From NCBI GenBank assembly GCA_031266055.1, contig JAISBT010000046.1, positions 1 to 51,222 of the forward strand: a DNA stretch of 51,222 nt. Reading direction: 5' to 3'. This stretch comes from Deltaproteobacteria bacterium. GTDB lineage: Bacteria > Desulfobacterota > Desulfovibrionia > Desulfovibrionales > Desulfovibrionaceae. Below, piece by piece: positions 1 through 7,056 of the stretch. A model generated the notes under the pieces. It searched no databases, was not told the DNA's origin, and worked only from the letters and a program-made list of their open reading frames with translations. Within the stretch, counting starts at the first letter, position 1. Every line of letters begins with the position of its first letter. The translations under genes and the position numbers were made by a program.

Positions 1-12
1 TAGTTTCCATCT

Positions 13-79
13 GTAGCCCTTCCTCGTCGGTTTGGTGGTTGTTTGGTGATGACCAAACCTAACCGACTTGGCGGGCTAC
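13..79. repeat. Nested inverted repeat upstream of alpA-like gene
   Basis: Outer arms GTAGCCC (13-19) and GGGCTAC (73-79) enclose inner arms GTCGGTT (26-32) and AACCGAC (61-67). A third pair, TTTGGT (31-36) and ACCAAA (52-57), sits inside. The three pairs are nested in register, so a single long hairpin or cruciform can form. It lies 13 bp before the alpA-like start. It may be a regulatory leader, a terminator of the gene to the left, or an element-specific site such as attP or oriT; the sequence alone does not decide. Confidence 0.5.
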
Positions 80-92
80 TTCCATTTTTTCA

Positions 93-278
93 ATGTGCGA
101 AAAATACCGTACGTTATCCCTGAAGTTTCTGCCTATCGGCAAAACAAAGTGGTACGCCGGGGTTAAAAGCGGCGAATATCCCCGCCCTGTGGCTTTGGGG
201 CCGCGCTGCTCCGCATACCGCGCCGAGGATATTGCTGCCCTGATCGAGCGCTTGGGTTCGCAAGCCGCCGGGCAGTAG
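93..278 (+). CDS. AlpA-family DNA-binding protein
   Basis: A 61-residue protein resembling the AlpA/phage excisionase-type winged HTH family. These proteins activate integrase expression or assist excision in prophages and satellites. The recognisable part is the run from YAGVKSGEYPRPVALGPR to the acidic helix AYRAEDIAALIERL, which matches the family pattern of an R/K-x-GxFP-x-P-V-LGPR turn followed by a W/Y-R-x-x-E/D-I helix. The usual N-terminal helix (RLKDV-x-x-x-TGLS) is degenerate here. The ATG at 93 has no clear ribosome binding site. It opens a closely spaced gene series that leads into the primase, the usual position of alpA in such elements. Confidence 0.6.
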   Translation: MCEKYRTLSLKFLPIGKTKWYAGVKSGEYPRPVALGPRCSAYRAEDIAALIERLGSQAAGQ

Positions 279-287
279 GTGGCCGCC

Positions 288-512
288 ATGCGAAAAAACA
301 AAACCCCCTGGCGGCAACCAAGGGGCAAAGAAAAAAAAGCGGTTAAGGCAGGTTTTACTTACCCCGCCTGCCCCGCCGTTGTCAAGAATTGTTCCGCATG
401 CGGCTATTTCCGCCCGGTTTCCAAAGAGCGGCGCCGGGCGTTCTGCTCTTTCACCGGCGAAAAAGTTCCGCCGTCCTGGCCTTGTGCCTTTTGGACTGGG
501 GGGTCAGCATGA
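288..512 (+). CDS. Small cysteine-rich element protein
   Basis: A 74-residue basic protein with a cysteine cluster: NCSACGYF in the middle, then FCSF, then WPCAFW near the end. This C-x2-C...C...C layout suggests a small zinc knuckle like those in phage and satellite accessory proteins. I do not recognise a named family. The ATG at 288 is preferred over the in-frame GTG at 279 because a purine-rich TAGGTGG stretch ends 6 bases before it. Its TGA overlaps the ATG of the primase gene in an ATGA (509-512), which implies translational coupling. Function unknown; DNA or RNA binding is a guess from the knuckle. Confidence 0.5.
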   Translation: MRKNKTPWRQPRGKEKKAVKAGFTYPACPAVVKNCSACGYFRPVSKERRRAFCSFTGEKVPPSWPCAFWTGGSA

Positions 513-3253
513 GCATTGACTTCTCAGCCATCAATAACGCTGCCTTGGAACATTGCCCGGATCTGCTCTTTACTCTTCTCCCTGGAGGCAGGCTAAACGG
601 CCATGAGTATGTTTGTTCCGGACTTTCCGGCGGCAACGGCGATTCCCTCAGCGTGAATACGAGCTCCGGCATATGGAAGGACTTCGCAACTGATGAAGGC
701 GGAAGCGATCTTGTTTCACTGGTGGCAGCCGCCAGAAGAATAGGCCAGGGCGAAGCCGCCCGCGCTCTTGCCGAAATGACAGGAACGACAGGAGTACCCT
801 CTGCTTCCCATCATCAAAACGGCAAACATGAGGACAGGCCAGCAGCAATAACGCCTGTGCCGGGCGACACGCCCAAGCCGGCAATGACTCACCCGCGCCT
901 GGGTGAACCTTCCGCCGTATTTGAATACCGGAGCCAAGCCGGGCGGCTTCTCGGATATGTATGCCGTTTCAACAAACTCACCGTCAAAGGCAACGGAAAA
1001 TCTGAAAAGGAATTCTGCCCTCTTTCCTATACGGCTCGAGGGTGGAGGTGGCAGGCGCTACCGGAACCACGCCCGCTCTATGGGCTTGAAAAGCTCGCTC
1101 AGGCCAACCCTGAATCGTCCATTCTTGTTCTGGAGGGAGAAGGCAAGGCAAACGCCGTTCAGCGAGTCATAGGGGCGCAGGTGGCCGTTTTATCCCTGAA
1201 CGGCGGAAGCTCCGGCGTTGCCAAGTTGAATTGTTCCCCCCTCCAGGGCAAAAAGGTGATTTACTGGCCGGATGCCGATGAACCCGGACACAAGGCGGCC
1301 AAAGCTTTCATCCTGAAGGCCAAGGAAGCCGGGGCCGCGTCCGTGGAGGTGGTTGCCCCGCCTAAAGACGTGCCTTCAGGTTGGGATGCCGGGGACGCCG
1401 TGAAGGAAGGATGGAGCCGGGCCAGACTTATTGCCCACATCAAAGATAGCCAGCTTGCGGACGTTCCGGTCGACGCGAACGGTTTCCCTGAACCCGAAAG
1501 CATGGAAAGCCGCATCCTTCCGCCTCCGCCGTCTGTTCCCCTGGATGCCTTCCCGTTGGAAGTCCGGGCCATACTGGAGGAAGCTGCGGAAGCGTTCACC
1601 GTTCCGCTGCAAATACCCGCAACGTGCCTGTTGTCATTCCTCTCTTGTCTGGTTGGCCGCTCCCGCCTCATAAGCATCAAAGCAAGCTGGCGCGAATCGG
1701 GTAATCTGTGGCTGACCTCTGTAGCAAATTCCGGCATGGGCAAAAGCCCCTGCATGGATGCTTTTTTCCGCGTCATTACCCGGCTGGAATATGACGCCAA
1801 GCGCTCCTTTGATGCCGCTTATGCAGACTATGAAACAGAGCTTGTTTTGTACCAGGTTCAGCGCACGGCCTATGCGAAGGAAAAGTCTAAGGGTAAAAAT
1901 CCGGAAGCGTTCGCATTGTCCAGGCCGGAAGAACCGAGGCAACGCCAGATAACCGCCGACGATGTGACCGTTGAGGCTCTGGGAGATATTCTTCAGGGTA
2001 ATCCCAAGGGCGTTCTATGGCTGAAAGATGAGCTTTCCGGCCTGCTGTTCGACCTGGACAAATATTCAAATAATGGCGGTGGAGGCACTAAAGCCCGGCT
2101 ACTGAGTTCGCATAGCCTTGGCCCCTGGAAGACAAACCGTACCAGCAATCCCGCTCGGAACAATTTTATTCCAAAGGCTTGTGTTTCCATATTTGGCGGC
2201 ATTCAGCCGGGAATGATGAGCAAGGTTTTTGAGGCAGGCGCGGGCGGCGTTGATGAAGAATCCGGATTCCTGCCGCGCTTCATGTTCATTCGGGCTATTG
2301 CCGAAGCTCCGGCCTACTGGTCTGAGCGTGTTTTTTCCCGCGAATCGATCGCCCTTCTCGAACGTATCGCCGCGCATCTGTGGGCCTGGGATGTTGAGCA
2401 TGATGACCAAGGCCGCGAAATTGACAAAACCGTTTTGATGTCCAGGCAGGCTAAGGCGCTTTATATCGAATGGTATAACGCCATAGCCGCTGAAGCCTAC
2501 CTTTCACAAAACAACGCTTTGCTCCGGAAGCTCCAGGCTCATGCCCTGCGCCTTTGTTTGCTTCTCCATTCACTGAACGCCGCCCTTGCCGGAAATGACG
2601 GCATGGGCCTTGTCACTGAGGATTGCATGCGCCGGGCACTGCTCCTGGCGGATTGGGTGAAGGAGCATCAGGCGCAATGTTGGCGCTTCTTCAAGCCGGA
2701 GCAAGGGGCAAAACAGTCAGATCCCATTGAACGGGCCATCATGGCCGTTGTGATGGAACAGGCCGCCAGGATTGAAGCGGATGGGTGGAAGATCGCCAAC
2801 TCCACAGAGGAGAAAGACGGCCTGCTTGATCTGGTGGAAAAGAAATTGGGTATGCCGGGGCTTTCCGCCGTGAAAATCGGCAAGGCTGCTTCCGGGCTGG
2901 GCCTGACTTCTTGTGCTGTCCACAAAGGCGACAGAGGCCGAACTGTCACCAAAGAAAAAATAAATGAGTTCAGGGCAACCGTCGGAACTGTCGGAACCGT
3001 CGGCAAGGCGCATGGTTCTAAGGTAAAAATAGCCGACAGTACCGTCGGGCAACCGTCGGCAACCGTCGGCGTAACTGCCCCCGCATGGCCGATGCCGACA
3101 GTAGCCGACAGTGCGCCGACAGTTGATCATCAACCTGAAACCGTTGCGCTGCAAGGTGCGCCGACAGTTCCGACGGTTCCGACAGATAGTTCCGGGTATA
3201 ATTCTGAATTTGATTTCAACGATCCGAACTTTCCCGATGAGGTGAATATATGA
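509..3253 (+). CDS. DUF3987 primase/helicase-like replication protein
   Basis: A 914-residue protein, probably the replication protein of the element. Residues about 1-90 hold a PriCT/D5-like start. Residues about 200-300 form a Toprim-like region with VLEGEGKANA and YWPDADEPGHKAA carrying the acidic motifs. From about residue 350 a DUF3987 ATPase follows, with Walker A-like ANSGMGKSP and Walker B-like VLWLKDE. The last about 100 residues are low-complexity TVG and PTV repeats, encoded by an unusual nucleotide repeat array described separately. The ATG at 509 was chosen because it overlaps the upstream stop and the sequence before it belongs to the neighbouring gene; an upstream in-frame start would add 40 residues. 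The stop overlaps the next gene's ATG (3,250-3,253). Confidence 0.8.
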   Translation: MSIDFSAINNAALEHCPDLLFTLLPGGRLNGHEYVCSGLSGGNGDSLSVNTSSGIWKDFATDEGGSDLVSLVAAARRIGQGEAARALAEMTGTTGVPSASHHQNGKHEDRPAAITPVPGDTPKPAMTHPRLGEPSAVFEYRSQAGRLLGYVCRFNKLTVKGNGKSEKEFCPLSYTARGWRWQALPEPRPLYGLEKLAQANPESSILVLEGEGKANAVQRVIGAQVAVLSLNGGSSGVAKLNCSPLQGKKVIYWPDADEPGHKAAKAFILKAKEAGAASVEVVAPPKDVPSGWDAGDAVKEGWSRARLIAHIKDSQLADVPVDANGFPEPESMESRILPPPPSVPLDAFPLEVRAILEEAAEAFTVPLQIPATCLLSFLSCLVGRSRLISIKASWRESGNLWLTSVANSGMGKSPCMDAFFRVITRLEYDAKRSFDAAYADYETELVLYQVQRTAYAKEKSKGKNPEAFALSRPEEPRQRQITADDVTVEALGDILQGNPKGVLWLKDELSGLLFDLDKYSNNGGGGTKARLLSSHSLGPWKTNRTSNPARNNFIPKACVSIFGGIQPGMMSKVFEAGAGGVDEESGFLPRFMFIRAIAEAPAYWSERVFSRESIALLERIAAHLWAWDVEHDDQGREIDKTVLMSRQAKALYIEWYNAIAAEAYLSQNNALLRKLQAHALRLCLLLHSLNAALAGNDGMGLVTEDCMRRALLLADWVKEHQAQCWRFFKPEQGAKQSDPIERAIMAVVMEQAARIEADGWKIANSTEEKDGLLDLVEKKLGMPGLSAVKIGKAASGLGLTSCAVHKGDRGRTVTKEKINEFRATVGTVGTVGKAHGSKVKIADSTVGQPSATVGVTAPAWPMPTVADSAPTVDHQPETVALQGAPTVPTVPTDSSGYNSEFDFNDPNFPDEVNI
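2977..3185. repeat. Iteron-like array inside the primase 3' end
   Basis: Thirteen copies of a 7-9 bp motif, AACYGTCGG or its complement, occur in 209 bases. Forward copies start at 2977, 2986, 2995, 3041, 3051 and 3061; the first three are tandem 9-mers without spacing. Reverse copies (CCGACRGTT or slightly shorter) start at 3033, 3095, 3105, 3116, 3161, 3170 and 3179. Forward copies dominate the left half and reverse copies the right half, giving overall two-fold symmetry. The array encodes the TVG/PTV protein tail. Phage lambda carries iterons within its O gene, so an origin in this position has precedent; that this is an origin is inference. Confidence 0.65.
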
Positions 3254-3651
3254 ACGCCGTTTCGACTCTCGAATCCATGGGCCTTCGAGTTAGTCTCAAC
3301 AAGTCCGGCGGTCTGTCCTTGGCCGGCCTGCAAACGCTGTCTGTCGATGATCGGCAAGTGGCTTTGGCCCTTGCGCGGGAAAACAAGGCCTCCATTTTGG
3401 AAGAGCTACGGCATCCTGCATCCACCGCTGATGACCCCACCCCGGAACAGATCGCCCACGCCCGGCGCATGCTGGTCGATTGTCCCACAGCCGAGGGCAA
3501 GCTGCATTGCTGGCACTGCTCCCGTTGCGACCGCGCCCGGAGGTGTACGGCATGGCGGATCCGCCGCAACGATGTGGAGTTTTTCCGCCAAAGCGAAGCG
3601 CCCTATTCTCTCTTCCTGGTGGAGTCCGATACGTCGGAGGTGTTGCAATGA
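3250..3651 (+). CDS. Hypothetical protein with cysteine motif, element gene
   Basis: A 133-residue protein of unknown function. The first 60 residues resemble the small N-terminal region seen in TubC-like or replication-associated accessory proteins (LESMGLRVSLNKSGGLSLAGL...ALARENKASILEEL), a hydrophobic helical module. The C-terminal half contains LHCWHCSRCDRARRCTAW, a C-x2-C-x2-C-x6-C cluster that could bind zinc or an Fe-S group. It is translationally coupled at both ends: ATGA overlap with the primase upstream, and its stop overlaps the start of the next gene at 3,648. Placement directly behind the primase suggests a role in element replication or in modifying host replication, but this is inference only. 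Confidence 0.55.
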   Translation: MNAVSTLESMGLRVSLNKSGGLSLAGLQTLSVDDRQVALALARENKASILEELRHPASTADDPTPEQIAHARRMLVDCPTAEGKLHCWHCSRCDRARRCTAWRIRRNDVEFFRQSEAPYSLFLVESDTSEVLQ

Positions 3652-3921
3652 GCAACGGCGCAATCCTTCTGGAGGCCCATGCCCTTATCAATGCCGAGCG
3701 CCAAGGGGAACTACGGCCCGCCTTCAGCCTCCTTCACCCGGATCGCCGCGCTCTGGTCAGCGTATCTGGGACATGCCATCACCAGTAAAGACGTTGCCGT
3801 GTGCATGGCCCTGCTCAAGTTCAGCCGGGAGGCGCACAGTCACAGGCGAGACAATCTTTTGGACGCTGCCGGGTATGTTGGCTTGGCTGCTGACATGACC
3901 TCCAGGGAGGCCGGGCAATGA
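3648..3921 (+). pseudogene. DUF6378-type protein gene with +1 frameshift
   Basis: Two overlapping reading frames together make one DUF6378-like protein. The first frame, from the ATG at 3,648, gives MSNGAILLEAHALINAERQG. The second continues with NYGPPSASFTRIAALWSAYLG and then a helical domain containing VAVCMALLKFSREA and NLLDAAGYVGLAA, the family hallmarks. Joining them needs one base skipped in the GGGG run at 3,705-3,708. The first frame alone ends at 3,788; the second ends in an ATGA overlap with the nuclease gene. The cause may be a sequencing or assembly error, a real inactivating insertion, or programmed slippage. DUF6378 proteins are common in phages and have no assigned reaction. 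Confidence 0.65.
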
Positions 3922-4397
3922 AAATCGTCATCGACTCCAGAGAGCAATGCCCCTTCAGCTTTCAGCATGAAAAGTACGCCGAAACCGTCATCGAGCCGGG
4001 CGCTCTGGACACCGGCGATTATTCCCTTGCCGGGTTGACTGACAAGGTTGCGGTGGAACGGAAATCCCTGCCTGACCTGGTGGCCTGCCTTGGCCGGGAG
4101 CGGGAGCGCTTCGAGCGGGAGTTGCAACGCGCCGCCGCCCTGGACGCCTTTGCCGTGGTGGTGGAAGCGGCGTGGTCTGAACTGGCCGGCGGGCAGTATC
4201 GCTCTCAACTCAACCCGCACAGCGCCTGTCAAAGCGTTCTGGCCTTTACCGCCCGGTATCGTATTCCCTTCCTTTTTGCCGGGAGCCGGGCTGGGGCTGA
4301 GTATGTCACCTGGGGATTCCTTCGGCAGTATCTTGAATCCGCCCGGAAACGGTGGGGAAGCATCGTCAAGGCGCACGGCGGCGATGAGGCCGCGTAA
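3918..4397 (+). CDS. ERCC4-domain nuclease
   Basis: A 159-residue stand-alone ERCC4 (XPF-type) nuclease domain. The N-terminus carries IDSREQCPFSF, then the acidic turn LDTGDYSLAGL, then VAVERKSLPDLVACLG. Together these give the D...GDY...ERK-x3-D catalytic pattern of this fold. No HhH2 or helicase domain follows, so it resembles phage and satellite versions that act on branched or flapped DNA during replication or recombination. The start overlaps the previous stop as ATGA. The position two genes behind the primase supports a DNA-processing role. Substrate is not known from the sequence. Confidence 0.8.
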   Translation: MKIVIDSREQCPFSFQHEKYAETVIEPGALDTGDYSLAGLTDKVAVERKSLPDLVACLGRERERFERELQRAAALDAFAVVVEAAWSELAGGQYRSQLNPHSACQSVLAFTARYRIPFLFAGSRAGAEYVTWGFLRQYLESARKRWGSIVKAHGGDEAA

Positions 4398-4416
4398 ACA
4401 TAAAGGAGCAAACAAC

Positions 4417-4857
4417 ATGACCACATATCCAAGGCGTTCACCGCTTCAGGCAATCCGCGTGTTTTGCGTCGAATGTCAGGGCGATTCTTTCCAGGGCGTG
4501 AGTGAATGCGCCGACACGGCTTGCCCCTTCCATCCGTACCGGCACGGGACGGCTTTGAGCAAAGGTGGACACAGACCCATCGGCACAATCAAGCGGTACT
4601 GTCACGAGTATTGCCAGGGCGGCGTGATTGTAGGCAGCTACGAGGTGAAGGATTGTGGCGGCGACAAGGCCGCACTCGGTCCCTGTCCGGTATTCCCCTT
4701 CCGCCTAGGGATGAATCCGAACATCAGTGAGGAGACGAGGGAGAAGCATCGGCAAAGAGTGTTGCATCTCGATCCGCTTGGCCTGAACCTTTCTCAAAAC
4801 TCCCTGAACCACACCCCTTTTGACGCTCCAGAATCGACGGAAAGGGGGGCGGGATGA
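4417..4857 (+). CDS. Duplicated cysteine-knuckle protein
   Basis: A 146-residue protein. The ATG at 4,417 is chosen because AAAGGAG ends 8 bases upstream. It contains two similar halves. The first has FCVECQG, ECADTACPFHPYRHG; the second has YCHEYCQGG, VKDCGG, GPCPVFPFRLG. Each half thus carries a C-x2/3-C pair, then C and CP followed by an aromatic-R-x-G turn. This suggests an internal duplication of a zinc knuckle. Similar small proteins occur in Desulfovibrio prophage regions, as I recall, without assigned function. The C-terminal about 40 residues are polar and probably unstructured. A nucleic-acid-binding role is likely but unproven. Confidence 0.6.
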   Translation: MTTYPRRSPLQAIRVFCVECQGDSFQGVSECADTACPFHPYRHGTALSKGGHRPIGTIKRYCHEYCQGGVIVGSYEVKDCGGDKAALGPCPVFPFRLGMNPNISEETREKHRQRVLHLDPLGLNLSQNSLNHTPFDAPESTERGAG

Positions 4858-5460
4858 ACTTATTGCCATCCACAGCATTTCCAAGGTAATAATTGCGCCC
4901 CATGATGTTACATAGCGACGACCTTCCTGTGGAAGACAAAAAGAAGACTGTTTACTCTCCTCAGGTTTCGCAGACCCACGGACAGAGCAAACAGTCTACT
5001 AATACGGGAAACCAATCTTGTAGCGGGGTTGTTCTCCCCACGTTCAAGAATCCTCCTGGCGGCATATTACTCCACTCCGGGCATAGGCTTTCCGCTTCTG
5101 ACAAAACCTTATCGTCTTCAGTGGGTAGGCGTCAAGCGTGACCGCGCCTATTTCCGCTTCATGGGCACGGGAAAATATTCGCCCGGCTCGCAAAACATCC
5201 GTCAGAGAGGCTATTGAGCCGGGTGGCGGGGCCGTAAACCGTCTTCGGGGGCAAAAGTCAACACCATAATCAACACCGTTGACTATAAAAAAGCAAAAGT
5301 AGCAGGTGTGGTAGCAGGGTGCCACCCCAAAAAAAAGGCGCAAAAAGCGCACAAAATGTAACGCCGTAAAACCCTTGACTGGTAAAGGAATACGGACGGT
5401 TTCCCCTTGATAAATGTTAAACTTCCCAAATGATTTCGACAAAAAATATCGGGGTGGAGC
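4858..5460. other. Gap without a confident gene; two inverted repeats
   Basis: No convincing gene was found. Short open frames at 4,902-5,141 and 5,029-5,217 (+) could be fragments of one frameshifted small protein, but neither has a good start signal or a recognised family. Two inverted repeats are visible. AGACTGTTTACTC (4,945-4,957) pairs with GAGCAAACAGTCT (4,985-4,997) with one mismatch. GTCAAC (5,257-5,262) pairs with GTTGAC (5,278-5,283). The stretch 5,284-5,450 is A-rich and probably holds the promoter of the next gene, but no clear -35/-10 pair was identified. Confidence 0.4.
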
Positions 5461-6060
5461 ATGGGCGGATGTGGCAGCGGTAACAGACGGCAAAGCGGGA
5501 AGCGCACCACAAGCGATATGTGGCGGCTTGACGTGTACTATTTGCACCGGAACGGGATGCTTGCTCCCGGTCGCGCCTCTACCCTGAACTGGAACCGGAA
5601 CGGAGAGCGGATCGCCTCTATTGGAATGCTGGCGGAAACCGGGCGCATCATTCTCAAATACCGCACCAGACCGCCCGGCGGTGAATGGGAAGATAAAGAG
5701 TACCCCGTTGCCCTGGAATGGACGGCTTGCCACCTGGGCGGACAACGGCCCTGGTTCCTGTGTCCCTGCTGCGGGCGGCGGGTTGCCGTCCTTTATGGCG
5801 GGAGCGTCTACGCATGCCGCCATTGTCACAATCTGGCCTATACCTGCCAGCGGGAAGCGGTACATAGCCGCTTGTTGAGCCGGGCGTTGAAAATTCGGGG
5901 CCGCCTGGGATGGGAGAGCGACCACGGCCAGAAACCCAAGGGTATGCACCAGCGGACCTTTGAACGGCTGGCGTGGGAACATGACCGATTCAACGCCGCG
6001 TCATGGATGGCTCTTGCGGATAAACTCAACCTCCTCTCCTCCGGTGACGCGGGCAGGTGA
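5461..6060 (+). CDS. Zinc-ribbon protein of integrative elements
   Basis: A 199-residue protein with an MGGCGSGNRR start and a typical W-x-L-D-V-x-x-L-x-R-x-G-x-L-x-P-G segment. This matches a widespread uncharacterised family found on plasmids, prophages and integrative elements. In the centre, FLCPCCGRRVAVLY and YACRHCHNLAYTCQRE form a zinc ribbon (CPxC and CRxC pairs). The C-terminal helices are basic. GGTGGAG just before the ATG gives a good ribosome binding site. It stands alone after a 600-base gap and before a repeat-rich non-coding stretch, so it may have its own promoter. Function unknown; the ribbon suggests nucleic-acid contact. Confidence 0.7.
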   Translation: MGGCGSGNRRQSGKRTTSDMWRLDVYYLHRNGMLAPGRASTLNWNRNGERIASIGMLAETGRIILKYRTRPPGGEWEDKEYPVALEWTACHLGGQRPWFLCPCCGRRVAVLYGGSVYACRHCHNLAYTCQREAVHSRLLSRALKIRGRLGWESDHGQKPKGMHQRTFERLAWEHDRFNAASWMALADKLNLLSSGDAGR

Positions 6061-6651
6061 TGGTTCCCCGCAAACAAACAAGACACCTCCACAATACACC
6101 TGCAAAAAGCACGAGGATTGATTCTAAGCGCTTGTAAAAGTCCAAACAAAAGTCCAACCGGCAACAAAAAAATATTTGTGATTTAAGCCAGATATACTGC
6201 GAAAACCCAAAAGTCCAAGTTTTGAGTTTGGACTTTCACAATAAAAAAAAGGGGGGGGGTAAAATCTCTATACTGGCTTGAAAAAAGAACCCTGTAGCCC
6301 CCTAAATGTTCTTTCGTCCACAATTGGAATTTTCTGTTTTTCAGACTTCCAATGGCAGAAAGTTACACCCCTGATAGGCTGCAAAGCTACTACTGCCAAG
6401 TGAATTGAGAAAGTTACGAGTGAAAGTTACAAGGCAATATGTAACTTTCAAGTTTTGCCTCCTGGGGGAAAATGCAAGAGCTGGTTAGCCAGAAAGTTAG
6501 TCTTGCCAAAGCAAACGCAAAATTGCAAACGCAAACGCAAGGGCTGCCTGTTGCGTTTCAGCATACAAATGGCCGGGGCCAACATATGTTATACAGATGT
6601 TGGGATTCCCGCCAGCCGGGGAGGTTCCTTCAGTAATTCTGAAGGCAGGCA
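6061..6651. repeat. Non-coding stretch with three families of short repeats
   Basis: No gene recognised. AAAGTCCAA occurs at 6,137, 6,149 and 6,210, with its complement at 6,228; the last two form a hairpin. GAAAGTTAC occurs at 6,358, 6,409 and 6,422, with the complement at 6,441 and a one-base variant at 6,492. GCAAACGCAA occurs at 6,511, 6,525 and 6,531 (the last two overlap). A run of eight A and nine G lies at 6,243-6,259. The ordered clusters of different short motifs resemble an iteron-bearing origin or a multi-operator control region. The stretch separates the replication-type genes from the repressor. Confidence 0.55.
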
Positions 6652-6879
6652 TTATTCATCCTCTGCCGGTGCCGGGCCATCCGTCTCATCGTAAAGCCGC
6701 TTCGTCTTCACCCCGAGAGCGCCGCCGATACGGGCAAGGGTGGATAGACGGCACTCGGAAATTCCATCGTCTTGCCGGGCCTTGTTAATGGTCTTGGAGG
6801 AAAGTCCAGTCACCGCCACCATGTCACGAATCGCCATTTTTTTCTTTTTCATAATTTCTTTGATATTGCTGGTAAACAT
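6652..6879 (-). CDS. XRE/Cro-CI family repressor
   Basis: A 75-residue single-domain helix-turn-helix protein. Residues about 6-60 form the five-helix Cro/CI fold: MKKKKMAIRDMVAVTGLSSK, then TINKARQDDG, ECRLSTLARIGGALGV. The recognition helix is around SSKTINKAR. It runs leftward, opposite to the neighbouring genes, and its start is next to two matching 17-bp operator-like repeats. This arrangement fits an element repressor controlling its own promoter and the rightward HIRAN operon. Length is typical for small Cro-like regulators. No dimerisation or RecA-cleavable domain is present, so induction would need an antirepressor or another signal. Confidence 0.8.
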   Translation of the reverse strand: MFTSNIKEIMKKKKMAIRDMVAVTGLSSKTINKARQDDGISECRLSTLARIGGALGVKTKRLYDETDGPAPAEDE

Positions 6880-6899
6880 TGCACTTTACTCCTTAAAAA

Positions 6900-6951
6900 T
6901 GTTTTCCTATCGTACACTTTTTTCTTGACATGAATGTATTCCTATAGTAAA
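6900..6951. promoter_or_regulatory. Paired operators between repressor and HIRAN genes
   Basis: TGTTTTCCTATCGTACA (6,900-6,916) and TGTATTCCTATAGTAAA (6,935-6,951) agree at 14 of 17 positions in the same orientation, 35 bp apart. A TTGACA hexamer (6,925-6,930) lies between them and could be the -35 of a rightward promoter, with a weak -10 about 17 bases on (6,948-6,953) overlapping the second copy. Placement immediately upstream of the XRE gene makes them its likely binding sites. Regulation is inferred from position and repetition. Confidence 0.6.
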
Positions 6952-7056
6952 ACATTCTCAAGACGAAGGCAATAGAAAAGAAAATGGCCCCGCCCGGTGT
7001 TGGTACCACCAGAACGAGGCCTAACCACCAAGCTACCTAATCTGGAGGCAAGCATC

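Noticed and set aside
4902-5217. Small gene or frameshifted gene in the element gap
   Set aside because: Two short overlapping frames with weak start signals and no family; kept only as a remark in the gap description.
5044-5982. 312-codon open frame on the - strand
   Set aside because: Mostly antisense to the zinc-ribbon gene; its upstream part is in the non-coding gap and shows no family.
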